Source of the DNA: Bacillota bacterium
Lineage (GTDB): Bacteria; Bacillota; Clostridia; Peptostreptococcales; Acidaminobacteraceae
DNA length: 64,000 nucleotides
Direction: 5' to 3'
NCBI GenBank assembly: GCA_020161295.1
Contig: JAIUOA010000001.1
Location: forward strand, 1 to 64,000
Shown piece after piece: positions 17,938-25,675 of the stretch (its first letter is position 1; the number at the start of each line of letters is the position of its first letter). The notes under the pieces are model-generated. The model had not been told where the DNA came from. It saw only the letters and a list, made by a program, of their open reading frames with translations, and ran no database searches. The position numbers and the translations under genes were made by a program.

Positions 17938-17957
17938 ATTCATTTAATGACACATGG

Positions 17958-18263
17958 TTATTTTTTCATCATTTTTTCAACGGTGATTAAAAGCTCATCT
18001 ATGACGACAGCATCACCTTCTTGAATGCGTTCGATAAGACACGTTTTCATATGTCTTTCTAGAATCACACGGCTTAATGCATTAAGTGCGGATTGTGCAG
18101 CGGCAATCTGGTTTAATATATCGTCACAGTAGATGTCTTTATCGATCATGCCCTTGACGCCTCTGATCTGTCCTTCAATTCGGCTGCATCGATTAAGCAA
18201 TTGCTTCTTTTCTTTTTCAGAACGCACTGTATTACGGTCACAGTGAAAGCTATGGTCTTCCAT
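17958..18263 (-). CDS. csoR: CsoR-family copper-sensing repressor
   Basis: A 101-residue all-helical repressor. The Cu(I) ligand set Cys-His-Cys is present as Cys46 (IYCDD), His71 and Cys75 (RHMKTC), which separates CsoR from RcnR/FrmR relatives. Conserved family sequences RCSRIEGQIRGVKGMI are visible. ATG at 18263 follows AAGGAG on the minus strand. It lies 41 bases downstream of copA on the same strand and is probably co-transcribed with it, giving copper-responsive feedback at the two CsoR boxes upstream of copA. Confidence 0.93.
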   Translation of the reverse strand: MEDHSFHCDRNTVRSEKEKKQLLNRCSRIEGQIRGVKGMIDKDIYCDDILNQIAAAQSALNALSRVILERHMKTCLIERIQEGDAVVIDELLITVEKMMKK

Positions 18264-18304
18264 TTGAGTCTCCTTGTGTAATCCTTATTATTACTCTGTT
18301 TCTC

Positions 18305-20767
18305 TTATTTTACTCTAAAACGTTTCAGTCTTAAAGCATTTGTTAAAACGGACACTGAACTCATCGACATGGCTGCTGCGGCGATTACTGGATTTAAAAG
18401 TGGCCCACCGAAAAGGTAAAGGACACCAGCTGCGACGGGAATGCCCACGATGTTATAAATGAAAGCCCAGAATAAGTTTTGCTTGATGTTAGTGATGGTT
18501 GCTCGACTGAGCGCAATAGCGCTAACAACATCGAGAAGGTCACTTTTCATAAGAACGATGTCTGCCGATTCCATCGCAACATCTGTCCCAGATCCGATGG
18601 CGATACCGATATCTGCTTGAGCAAGTGCAGGTGCATCATTAATACCGTCTCCGACCATGGCCACTGTTTTGCCTTGGGATTGGAGGCTTCTGACGGACTC
18701 AGCTTTATCACCTGGCAGTACTTCAGCTAAAACATCATCTATACCGACAGTGGCTGCGATGGCTCTGGCTGTTTTTTCATGGTCACCTGTAATCATCAGT
18801 GTTTTAATGTTCATCTTATGCAGTCGCTTAATGGCTAGAACGCTATTTTCCTTAAGGACGTCAGCCGCACCGATGATTCCGAAAGGCTGACTATTGACCG
18901 CCATTAGCATCGGCGTTTTTCCTTGCTCTGCTAACTGATCAAAACGAGACATCCAAGGTGAAAAATCGACATTCTTTAGTTTCATTAGTTTAATGTTTCC
19001 GAGAAGTACTGTATGTTCAGCGGTTTTAGCTTCGAGACCATGCCCTGGTATTTCTTCGAAATGAATTAAGTCTTTTTTAACTGCTCCCAGCTCGACCGCT
19101 TTGTTTACGATGGCTTGAGCCAGTGGGTGTTCGCTACCATACTCTGCAGAATAAGCGAGAGAGAGTAGGAGTGCCTCGTTTTCTGGTTCAAATGCGATGA
19201 TGTCCGTAACCTCAGGTTTTCCTTTCGTAAGTGTACCTGTTTTATCGAAAATAATGGTGTCGATTTTATGCGCCGTCTCAAGTGCTTCACCACTTTTCAC
19301 GAGAACGCCGAGCTCTGCACCCTTACCGGTTCCCACCATGATGGCAGTTGGTGTAGCCAGACCTAGTGCACACGGACATGCGATTACGAGTATGGCGATA
19401 AAAACTTTTAAGACGAAGACGATGTCTTGTCCGGCGATAAACCATGCGAGCGCCGATAAGAATGCGATTACGAATACGATAGGAACAAAATAGCCTGAAA
19501 TAATGTCTGCCATTCTAGCGATCGGGGCTTTACTGCCTTGTGCTTCTTCTACAAGCTTGATGATTTGAGCAAGGGCGGTTTCATCTCCAACCTTCGTCGC
19601 TTTATACTTCATTAAGCCTGTCTTATTAATACTTGCACCATAAACAGAGTCGCCGATTTTTTTATCTACGGGCATGCTTTCTCCCGTTAGCATGGATTCG
19701 TCAACTGTTGAATAGCCTTCGATAACGACACCATCCACTGCAACTTTTCCACCTGGTTTAACGATGACGATATCGCCAATTTCGATTTCCTCAACAGAGA
19801 TTTCGATTTCTTGATCGCCATTTATGATGATGGCTGTTTTAGGTGTCAAGCCGATGAGCTTTTTAATCGCTTCTGATGTTTTTCCTTTTGAGATGGTTTC
19901 GAGTGTTTTGCCCAGTAAAATGAGGGTTATGATTACACCAGCTGTTTCGAAATACATGTGATCAACTGCCATATGATCGCCATTCAAAATCTGGAACACG
20001 GAGAATACACTATAAACTAAAGCGGCAGAGGTACCAATCGCTATAAGAGAGTCCATGTTCGGTGACCTGTGCCAAATCTGACGATAGCCAACCGTATAAA
20101 AATGTCTGCCTGCCCAGACGATGGGAATCACGAGAATTATTTGAGTAATGGCAAAATTTAGCGGAAAATTCATCGGTGAAATAATGGAAGGGATAGGGAG
20201 TGAAACAAATTTTAACATCGGTGCCATGGCGATATAGAATAATGGAATAGCAAATATCGCCGAAAGGGTTAGCTTAAATTTCATTTTTTTAATTTCGAGC
20301 TGTTTCTTTTCTCGGTCTTCGTCGATATTTCTCTTAACGACGACATCCTTTGGCGTGTAACCTAGCTTCGTTATTTGCTGCTTGATTTCAGATAGTCTAA
20401 CCTTATCCGGATTATAGTGGATCGTCGCCATTTCTGTGGCCAGATTTACCGTTATGTTTGACACGCCATCCTGTTTTGAAAGCTTTCTTTCGATGGCTTG
20501 ACTGCACGCAGCACAAGTCATTCCTTCAATGGGGATGATTACCTGTTTATCTGGCTGTTCAAGTGTTGCTTCATAACCAGCTTTTTTAACCGCCTCTGAT
20601 ATGGCTTCTTTTGATAATTTAGTTTCATCGTACGTAATCGTCAATTTTTCGGTCGACAGATTTACGTTTGAGATTTCTACGCCTTCGAGTTTGCGTGTGA
20701 CGCGCTCAACTGCGGCAGAACATGAGGCACATGTCATGCCGTCTACTTTATAACTTTCGGTTTTCAT
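18305..20767 (-). CDS. copA: Copper-exporting P1B-type ATPase
   Basis: An 820-residue Cu(I) efflux pump. Two N-terminal heavy-metal-binding domains carry GMTCASC (from residue 10) and GMTCAAC (from about 80). The transmembrane metal site is ACPCALGL, the phosphorylation site DKTGTLTKG, the nucleotide-domain motif SEHPLA, and the hinge GDGINDAPALAQADIGIAIG. Length and domain order match Bacillus CopA. AAGGAG precedes the ATG on the minus strand. No CopZ chaperone gene is adjacent; csoR follows instead. Confidence 0.96.
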   Translation of the reverse strand: MKTESYKVDGMTCASCSAAVERVTRKLEGVEISNVNLSTEKLTITYDETKLSKEAISEAVKKAGYEATLEQPDKQVIIPIEGMTCAACSQAIERKLSKQDGVSNITVNLATEMATIHYNPDKVRLSEIKQQITKLGYTPKDVVVKRNIDEDREKKQLEIKKMKFKLTLSAIFAIPLFYIAMAPMLKFVSLPIPSIISPMNFPLNFAITQIILVIPIVWAGRHFYTVGYRQIWHRSPNMDSLIAIGTSAALVYSVFSVFQILNGDHMAVDHMYFETAGVIITLILLGKTLETISKGKTSEAIKKLIGLTPKTAIIINGDQEIEISVEEIEIGDIVIVKPGGKVAVDGVVIEGYSTVDESMLTGESMPVDKKIGDSVYGASINKTGLMKYKATKVGDETALAQIIKLVEEAQGSKAPIARMADIISGYFVPIVFVIAFLSALAWFIAGQDIVFVLKVFIAILVIACPCALGLATPTAIMVGTGKGAELGVLVKSGEALETAHKIDTIIFDKTGTLTKGKPEVTDIIAFEPENEALLLSLAYSAEYGSEHPLAQAIVNKAVELGAVKKDLIHFEEIPGHGLEAKTAEHTVLLGNIKLMKLKNVDFSPWMSRFDQLAEQGKTPMLMAVNSQPFGIIGAADVLKENSVLAIKRLHKMNIKTLMITGDHEKTARAIAATVGIDDVLAEVLPGDKAESVRSLQSQGKTVAMVGDGINDAPALAQADIGIAIGSGTDVAMESADIVLMKSDLLDVVSAIALSRATITNIKQNLFWAFIYNIVGIPVAAGVLYLFGGPLLNPVIAAAAMSMSSVSVLTNALRLKRFRVK

Positions 20768-20799
20768 AAAAGCTCCTTAGTATCATCGTTATTATAGTT

Positions 20800-20816
20800 A
20801 TACCCCTAAGGGGTAT
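20800..20816 (-). promoter_or_regulatory. CsoR operator, downstream copy
   Basis: Palindrome ATACCCCTAAGGGGTAT, matching the known CsoR box pattern (TACCCC..GGGGTA). It sits around or just after the predicted copA start site. Confidence 0.8.
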
Positions 20817-20826
20817 TTATATTCTA

Positions 20827-20855
20827 ATGATACCCCTAGGGGGTATAAAAGTCAA
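20827..20855 (-). promoter_or_regulatory. copA: copA promoter with embedded CsoR operator
   Basis: On the minus strand, TTGACT (20850-20855) and TATCAT (20827-20832) have a 17-base spacer. The palindrome ATACCCCTAGGGGGTAT at 20830-20846 fills the spacer, so a bound CsoR would block RNA polymerase. The two boxes are 30 bases apart, about three helical turns. Confidence 0.8.
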
Positions 20856-20884
20856 TAGATAACTTGCACTCTAATTTGTAAAGA

Positions 20885-20913
20885 TTGTGTAAATGCCCGC
20901 TTTGTATTATGAT
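20885..20913 (+). promoter_or_regulatory. Predicted promoter of the XRE regulator gene
   Basis: TTGTGT at 20885-20890 and TATGAT at 20908-20913 with a 17-base spacer, divergent from the copA promoter. Confidence 0.45.
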
Positions 20914-20966
20914 AATAGGGGATACACAGCGTGTATTACGAACTAAATTTTTGACTTGAGGTGAAT

Positions 20967-21659
20967 ATGAATCGATTAGCGATCAAAATAAAAGAAGCTC
21001 GACTAAAGGCAAAAATGTCTGAAAAGGATCTCGCAAAAGCATGTGGTCAAAACATCAATTATATTCTGCAAATTGAATCTGGGAAAAAAGTAATCAACGA
21101 GCAAATCGCTGAGCAAATTTTAAAAATTCTCGGTGAAAAAATCGAAACCTTTCAAGATGCCGTTGAAACTGAAAAGCCAGCTCCAGCCCCAAACACTGCA
21201 CAAAAGCAGTTGAATAATCAGTCCGTTAAGAAAAGTCTGGATGCTCCAGTTACGCCTAACGATCAATGGATGGATGCTCTGTCAGGCGTCATCAGAAGCT
21301 TTCCAATAACCGATGAAATGAACGTGAAGGTATTGGCACAAAAGGAGCTCCCGCTAATTTCAAAAAAAATTGAGGGCATCTCGGTTGATAAGGTCAGTTT
21401 TATAAAGGTGACTTCTGAAGATATGCCTGAGCTAAGAATCATGAAAGGAGATGTCGTTTTGCTTCAGCAAATGACCGATTTCGCATCACCAGGCATCTAT
21501 TATTTCGAATACCAAGGGCGAAAGCAACTTCGCTTTTTATCGAAAATCCAGAATAATATCCTAGGAGCAGGGTCGACTGCTTTTGGATCTGATTTTTCTG
21601 ATGATCTTAAGAAGTTCAAGATTATGGGAAAAGCTATTAAAGTTGAATTTATGCTTTAG
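20967..21659 (+). CDS. XRE-type regulator with S24/LexA-like C-terminal domain
   Basis: A 230-residue protein. Residues of about 3-58 form a helix-turn-helix of the Cro/C1 type (MSEKDLAKACGQNINYILQIESGKK). A Pro/Ala/Gln-rich linker follows, then a domain of about 80 residues (MPELRIMKGDVVLLQQ, GIYYFEYQGRKQLRFLSK) with the layout of the S24 peptidase/LexA fold. A self-cleavage Ala-Gly site is not evident, so it is probably a regulator and not a protease. ATG at 20967 follows GAGGTG; GTG at 20961 is an alternative. Target genes are unknown. Confidence 0.75.
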   Translation: MNRLAIKIKEARLKAKMSEKDLAKACGQNINYILQIESGKKVINEQIAEQILKILGEKIETFQDAVETEKPAPAPNTAQKQLNNQSVKKSLDAPVTPNDQWMDALSGVIRSFPITDEMNVKVLAQKELPLISKKIEGISVDKVSFIKVTSEDMPELRIMKGDVVLLQQMTDFASPGIYYFEYQGRKQLRFLSKIQNNILGAGSTAFGSDFSDDLKKFKIMGKAIKVEFML

Positions 21660-21688
21660 TGATTAAATGCCATAGAGTCCAATTTTCG

Positions 21689-21717
21689 TTGAATTATCAG
21701 AGTTTTCATGTTACTAT
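21689..21717 (+). promoter_or_regulatory. hflX: Promoter of the hflX leader
   Basis: TTGAAT at 21689-21694 and TACTAT at 21712-21717, 17 bases apart. It predicts a leader of about 315 bases before hflX. Confidence 0.6.
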
Positions 21718-21747
21718 TTAATTAAATAAGTTAGGTTGAGGTGTGTT

Positions 21748-21786
21748 ATGTTCAAATTACGTGTTTGCGTGACAACTGAATATTAA
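21748..21786 (+). CDS. hflX leader peptide 1 (MFKLRVCVTTEY)
   Basis: A 12-codon ORF starting with ATG 4 bases after GAGGTG (21738-21743). Residues 3-5 are Lys-Leu-Arg, a (+)X(+) motif of the kind at which macrolide-bound ribosomes stall. It precedes a terminator by about 70 bases. Too short for similarity evidence; support comes from the ribosome binding site and position. Confidence 0.5.
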   Translation: MFKLRVCVTTEY

Positions 21787-21833
21787 TGGAGCGCTGTTTA
21801 GGTGTTTCTACTTTAAATCACTTGCAACCTTAA
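21786..21833 (+). CDS. Possible coupled leader ORF (MERCLGVSTLNHLQP)
   Basis: A 15-codon ORF whose ATG overlaps the stop of leader peptide 1 (TAATG). It runs through CTTGCA at 21821-21826, which is complementary to part of the terminator stem, so translation here could affect folding. It has no separate ribosome binding site. Confidence 0.3.
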   Translation: MERCLGVSTLNHLQP

Positions 21834-21855
21834 TTTAATAGGTTTATGTCGACGT

Positions 21856-21881
21856 GCTGCAAGTTTTTCTTGCAGCTTTTT
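21856..21881 (+). terminator. Terminator (attenuator) inside the hflX leader
   Basis: GCTGCAAG / CTTGCAGC with a T5 loop and a following T5 run. It lies between the predicted promoter and hflX. CTTGCA at 21821-21826 can pair with TGCAAG of the 5' arm to form an antiterminator. Confidence 0.75.
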
Positions 21882-21926
21882 ATTTGAAAATACTAAGGTA
21901 TTTTCTGTCCAATAGGAGGGTGAAAC

Positions 21927-21971
21927 ATGTTCACAGTAAAGTTCACACAAAACAACAGATTACGCGCTTAA
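21927..21971 (+). CDS. hflX leader peptide 2 (MFTVKFTQNNRLRA)
   Basis: A 14-codon ORF behind a strong AGGAGGGTG site (21914-21922). It ends in Arg-Leu-Arg-Ala; RLR is the stalling motif of the ErmD-type leader peptide. The stop is 4 bases before a 12-bp hairpin (21976-22004). Confidence 0.5.
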   Translation: MFTVKFTQNNRLRA

Positions 21972-21975
21972 ATGC

Positions 21976-22004
21976 CATCCTAAAAGGCACTTCCTTTTAG
22001 GGTG
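21976..22004 (+). promoter_or_regulatory. Hairpin between leader peptide 2 and hflX
   Basis: CATCCTAAAAGG pairs with CCTTTTAGGGTG over 12 positions around loop CACTT. There is no U-run, so it is not a terminator. The 3' arm (TCCTTT) is also complementary to the AAAGGA of the hflX ribosome binding site, so alternative pairing is possible. Confidence 0.5.
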
Positions 22005-22039
22005 TGAATGAAAGTTCCAACACTGAAAGGAGAACATTT

Positions 22040-23317
22040 ATGACTGAAAAATTTATAGTAGAACGCGGCATCGTCGTCGGTGCCAACATTAATAATCGAA
22101 GTGATTTCGAGTATTCCATGACCGAGCTCGAAAATCTGGCGCAGGCCTGTGGTATCGAAGTCGTCGGTCGTGTGGAGCAAAACCTAAAGAAACCCAATAA
22201 CAGTACTTATGTAGGATCCGGAAAGGTGGATGAAGTAAGGCTGGCTGTTGAGCTACAGGATGCGAACCTGGTGATTTTTAATCATGAGTTGACACCATCA
22301 CAGCTTAGAAACCTGGAGCGAACACTTAGTATTCGCGTGATCGATCGAACGAATCTTATACTGGAAATTTTTGAGCGCCGTGCTAAAACCAGAGAGGCGA
22401 AGCTTCAAGTGGAAGCTGCACATTTACAGTACTTGTTGCCACGATTAATCGGTTCGTATGAATCGTTAGGACGTCAAAGTGGTGGCGTAGGCACTAAAAA
22501 CAAGGGTGTGGGTGAAAAGAAGCTGGAGCTGGATCGCAGAAAGGTCGAACAGAAGATTCATGAACTCAACCGAGAAATCGAATTGATTTCGGTTGAACGA
22601 AAGACACAACGAAAAAGAAGAAGTGATATCGCCATGCCGTCAGTGGCGTTAGTGGGATATACCAATGCTGGAAAATCCACATTAATGAACTTGATGGTGA
22701 ATCGATTCAACCGACAAGACAATAAAACGGTTTTTGAGAAGGACATGCTTTTTGCGACGCTTGAAACCTCGGTAAGGCAAATTCGGCTTCCTGACCGAAA
22801 GAAGTTTACACTATCAGATACGGTAGGATTTGTTAGTGAGCTGCCACATGATCTGGTTAAAGCTTTTAGGGCGACACTTGAAGAGGTTAAAAGTGCAGAT
22901 TTGCTACTTCATGTGGTGGATTACTCAAATGAAAATTATGCACTTCAAATGGCGGTGACGCTAGAAACCTTAAATGAAATCGGCATCAAGGATATACCCA
23001 TCGTTACGGTTTATAACAAACTGGATTTGTGCTCCTCTGAAAGAAAATCACATGAAATGCTAGACAAGGATGTCGTCCGGTTATCAGCAAAAACAGGTGA
23101 GGGACTCGAGGCGTTACTTGAGCATATAACCGCTAAGCTGTTCAGCGATTATGTCGACTGCACTGTCGATGTCCCCATTAGCGATGGAAAACTCATCGCA
23201 TTTCTTAACGAGAACACTCATATTAAAGACTCGGCATATGGAGAAACGAATGTGACGTTTAACGTGGTTTGTAGTCCGTTAGACTATCAAAAACTTTTAC
23301 CCTATGTCGTGAATTAA
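22040..23317 (+). CDS. hflX: GTPase HflX (ribosome-splitting factor)
   Basis: A 425-residue GTPase. The N-terminal HflX domain (about 1-195) includes VGSGKVDEVRL and the helical region with RKVEQKIHELNREIELI. The G domain begins near residue 200 with GYTNAGKST (G1), DTVGFVSELPHDLVKAF (G3) and NKLD (G4). HflX binds 70S/50S ribosomes and rescues or splits stalled ribosomes during stress; HflXr relatives give macrolide and lincosamide resistance. ATG at 22040 follows AAAGGAG; an earlier in-frame ATG at 22004 lies at the foot of a hairpin. The long leader with short ORFs and an internal terminator suggests induction by translation stress. Confidence 0.93.
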   Translation: MTEKFIVERGIVVGANINNRSDFEYSMTELENLAQACGIEVVGRVEQNLKKPNNSTYVGSGKVDEVRLAVELQDANLVIFNHELTPSQLRNLERTLSIRVIDRTNLILEIFERRAKTREAKLQVEAAHLQYLLPRLIGSYESLGRQSGGVGTKNKGVGEKKLELDRRKVEQKIHELNREIELISVERKTQRKRRSDIAMPSVALVGYTNAGKSTLMNLMVNRFNRQDNKTVFEKDMLFATLETSVRQIRLPDRKKFTLSDTVGFVSELPHDLVKAFRATLEEVKSADLLLHVVDYSNENYALQMAVTLETLNEIGIKDIPIVTVYNKLDLCSSERKSHEMLDKDVVRLSAKTGEGLEALLEHITAKLFSDYVDCTVDVPISDGKLIAFLNENTHIKDSAYGETNVTFNVVCSPLDYQKLLPYVVN

Positions 23318-23322
23318 CAGCT

Positions 23323-23353
23323 AAGTGCCACTAATGTAGTGGCACTTTTTTTG
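23323..23353 (+). terminator. Terminator after hflX
   Basis: AAGTGCCACTA / TAGTGGCACTT with a 3-base loop and a run of seven T's. Confidence 0.92.
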
Positions 23354-23395
23354 TTCTAGCGAAACCGTTTTAGAAAGTTTCGTGGCCTGTGATGA

Positions 23396-23424
23396 TTGAG
23401 TTTTTAACGTAAATTGGATATAAT
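23396..23424 (+). promoter_or_regulatory. Sigma-A promoter of the GGDEF-EAL gene
   Basis: TTGAGT at 23396-23401 and TATAAT at 23419-23424 with a 17-base spacer. Confidence 0.75.
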
Positions 23425-23462
23425 GATGTAATAGTTACGAATCACAATTTTAAGAGGTTTAA

Positions 23463-25601
23463 ATGTTTACATCCGAACGTTCCTTAGGTAAAAAACTGAT
23501 ATTTTTTACGACTGTGCTACTGATTTTTGCGAGTCTTTCAATCGGTCTATCGAGTTACATGGTTGCCCGTGACGCTTTAATTGAAAAGGGAAAAATATCA
23601 TTAAAGAATGGTGTCAAGTCCGCACTTCAACTTATAGACGAGATGCAGATTCATGTTGCGGATGGGTGCATGACGACTGAGGAAGCGCAAAACCGTGCCA
23701 AACTACTGCTTATGGGGCCACTCGATAATGACGGAACGCGAAAAAATGAAAATGAACAGGATTTTGGCGAGCATGGCTATTACATCATATATAGTAGAGA
23801 AGGCGTCGAAATCATGCACCCAACCCTTGAAGGTCAAAATGTCATCAACTTTGTCGATAAAGGATTTGGAAAAAGTGATTTTTATCTGGTTAAGGATAAA
23901 ATTGAGAAGGCTGAAAATGGTGGTGGCTATACTGAGTACACTTGGGAGTATCCATATTCGCAAAAACTAGGGAAGAAAGTCGTCTACTCTGAACTGGATT
24001 CCGATTGGGGATGGGTGGTTACTGCCGGTTCTTATATCTCTGATTTCAATCGTGCCGCCTCAATTATCGTATATATCACATTTATGACGATTATCATTAT
24101 CGTCTTGATAGGATATTATTTAACAAAACTTTTCATGCTTAGAATAACACGCCCTATCACGGAAGTGGTAAAAGGATTAAAGGACGCTGAAAACGAAAAC
24201 TATCATCCTGTAGAAGAAGTCAATTCCAATGACGAATTAAAGAATCTGACACATGGGTTCAACAGCATGATTTTCGCCATGGAAGCGGCTCAGAAGAACC
24301 TGATAAAAAAGGATGACCAACTTTTACAATATGCCTATTATGATCAGCTAAGCGGTCTCCCAAATGCCTATTTCTTTAAAATCTCCGTCCAGCCTAGGCT
24401 GAAATCGATGAAGACGTCCTGCGCCTTGTTGCTGATTGATATCAAGGACTTTAACTTGATCAATTCTATTTATGGGAACGCTTTTGGTGATCGAGTGATA
24501 GAACAGATCGGTCAAATCGTCACGAGAGAAAAACCCTATAATACCATTATCGCTCGTGTAGGGGGTAATGAGTTCGCCATGTGGGTTGAAGATGTGGACG
24601 ATTCACAAATCGAGTATGAGTTAATCGGTTATCTATCTTATTTAAAGAAGGAACTTTCGTATCTAAACGTGATCCATCATTTCGATTTTTATATGAGTAT
24701 GGTCTCAGTTAAACCTCAACATAATAATGATGATTTTGATGAGGTTTATAAGCGCGCACACGCCGCGCTGGAGTATTCAAAGAAGTATAAAGTTATGCAT
24801 CTTAATCGTTATCACACCAGCATGACCGCCGCTTTGGAAAGAGAGTCTAAAATATTGCAGCATGCAGAACAAGCGATTAAGGAAAAAGCATTTAATGTCG
24901 TGTTCCAATCAAAAGTCGATTTAGAGTCGCAAAAAGTCGTCGGCGTAGAGGCATTGGCACGATGGGAAATTCCAGAGTTAGGTGTGATTCGTCCCGATGA
25001 GTTTGTTCCATTAATTGTTCATGCAAATCTCATGGCACCGTTTACGAAAATCATCATCGAAAAGTCTTTTGAATGCATTCCAAGGTTTAGACGATTATAT
25101 GGCGAAGATGTCACATTATCGATTAATTTACCACCCACACTGTTTTTTGATAATGATTTTATGGCAGATTTAAAATGCTATTTAGAAAAATGGGAAATTA
25201 AACCGGGCACAGTCTATCTTGAAATTACGGAAGATATTTTTGTAGGTGATTTTTCGATCATCGAAAGCCGCTTGGAATCCATTAGGCAAATGGGGATGTG
25301 CATTTCACTAGACGATTTTGGGACGGGGTATTCTTCACTAAACTACCTTGCGCATATGAAGTTTGATGAAATCAAAATTGATAAATCCTTTATCGATCCC
25401 ATCACGAATAGCGACACGGCACTTGCGCTGTTTAAATCGATCGTTGCCATATCAAAAGCGCTAAAATGCGAGGTTGTGGCAGAAGGTGTGGAAGACATGG
25501 CACAGGTTGATATTATTCGTTCTAACGGATGTCGGTTCGTACAGGGCTATGTTTATTCAAAGCCGCTCTCCATAGATGACCATGAAATGTCTAAGCATTA
25601 G
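23463..25601 (+). CDS. Cache-HAMP-GGDEF-EAL protein, probably a c-di-GMP phosphodiesterase
   Basis: A 712-residue membrane sensor. A first helix (about 12-32) is followed by an extracellular single Cache-type domain (GYYIIYSREGVEIMHP, DWGWVVTAGSY), a second helix (about 200-220), HAMP, then a GGDEF-like domain. In the latter the signature reads GGNEF (residues 367-371), so diguanylate cyclase activity is doubtful. The EAL domain looks intact: EALAR (Glu496), NLPP, EITED, DDFGTGYSS, KIDKSF, AEGVE and QGY. It therefore most likely breaks down c-di-GMP in response to a small extracellular ligand. Confidence 0.92.
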   Translation: MFTSERSLGKKLIFFTTVLLIFASLSIGLSSYMVARDALIEKGKISLKNGVKSALQLIDEMQIHVADGCMTTEEAQNRAKLLLMGPLDNDGTRKNENEQDFGEHGYYIIYSREGVEIMHPTLEGQNVINFVDKGFGKSDFYLVKDKIEKAENGGGYTEYTWEYPYSQKLGKKVVYSELDSDWGWVVTAGSYISDFNRAASIIVYITFMTIIIIVLIGYYLTKLFMLRITRPITEVVKGLKDAENENYHPVEEVNSNDELKNLTHGFNSMIFAMEAAQKNLIKKDDQLLQYAYYDQLSGLPNAYFFKISVQPRLKSMKTSCALLLIDIKDFNLINSIYGNAFGDRVIEQIGQIVTREKPYNTIIARVGGNEFAMWVEDVDDSQIEYELIGYLSYLKKELSYLNVIHHFDFYMSMVSVKPQHNNDDFDEVYKRAHAALEYSKKYKVMHLNRYHTSMTAALERESKILQHAEQAIKEKAFNVVFQSKVDLESQKVVGVEALARWEIPELGVIRPDEFVPLIVHANLMAPFTKIIIEKSFECIPRFRRLYGEDVTLSINLPPTLFFDNDFMADLKCYLEKWEIKPGTVYLEITEDIFVGDFSIIESRLESIRQMGMCISLDDFGTGYSSLNYLAHMKFDEIKIDKSFIDPITNSDTALALFKSIVAISKALKCEVVAEGVEDMAQVDIIRSNGCRFVQGYVYSKPLSIDDHEMSKH

Positions 25602-25637
25602 AAAAAGACGCTGTGTGAAAACACAAGCGTCTTTTTA
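25602..25637. terminator. Bidirectional terminator
   Basis: AAAAAGACGCT / AGCGTCTTTTT stem between the convergent EAL gene and the stalk-domain gene. Confidence 0.85.
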
Positions 25638-25675
25638 CATGGATGCAATCTTCAATTATAGTACTTAACGGTTAC

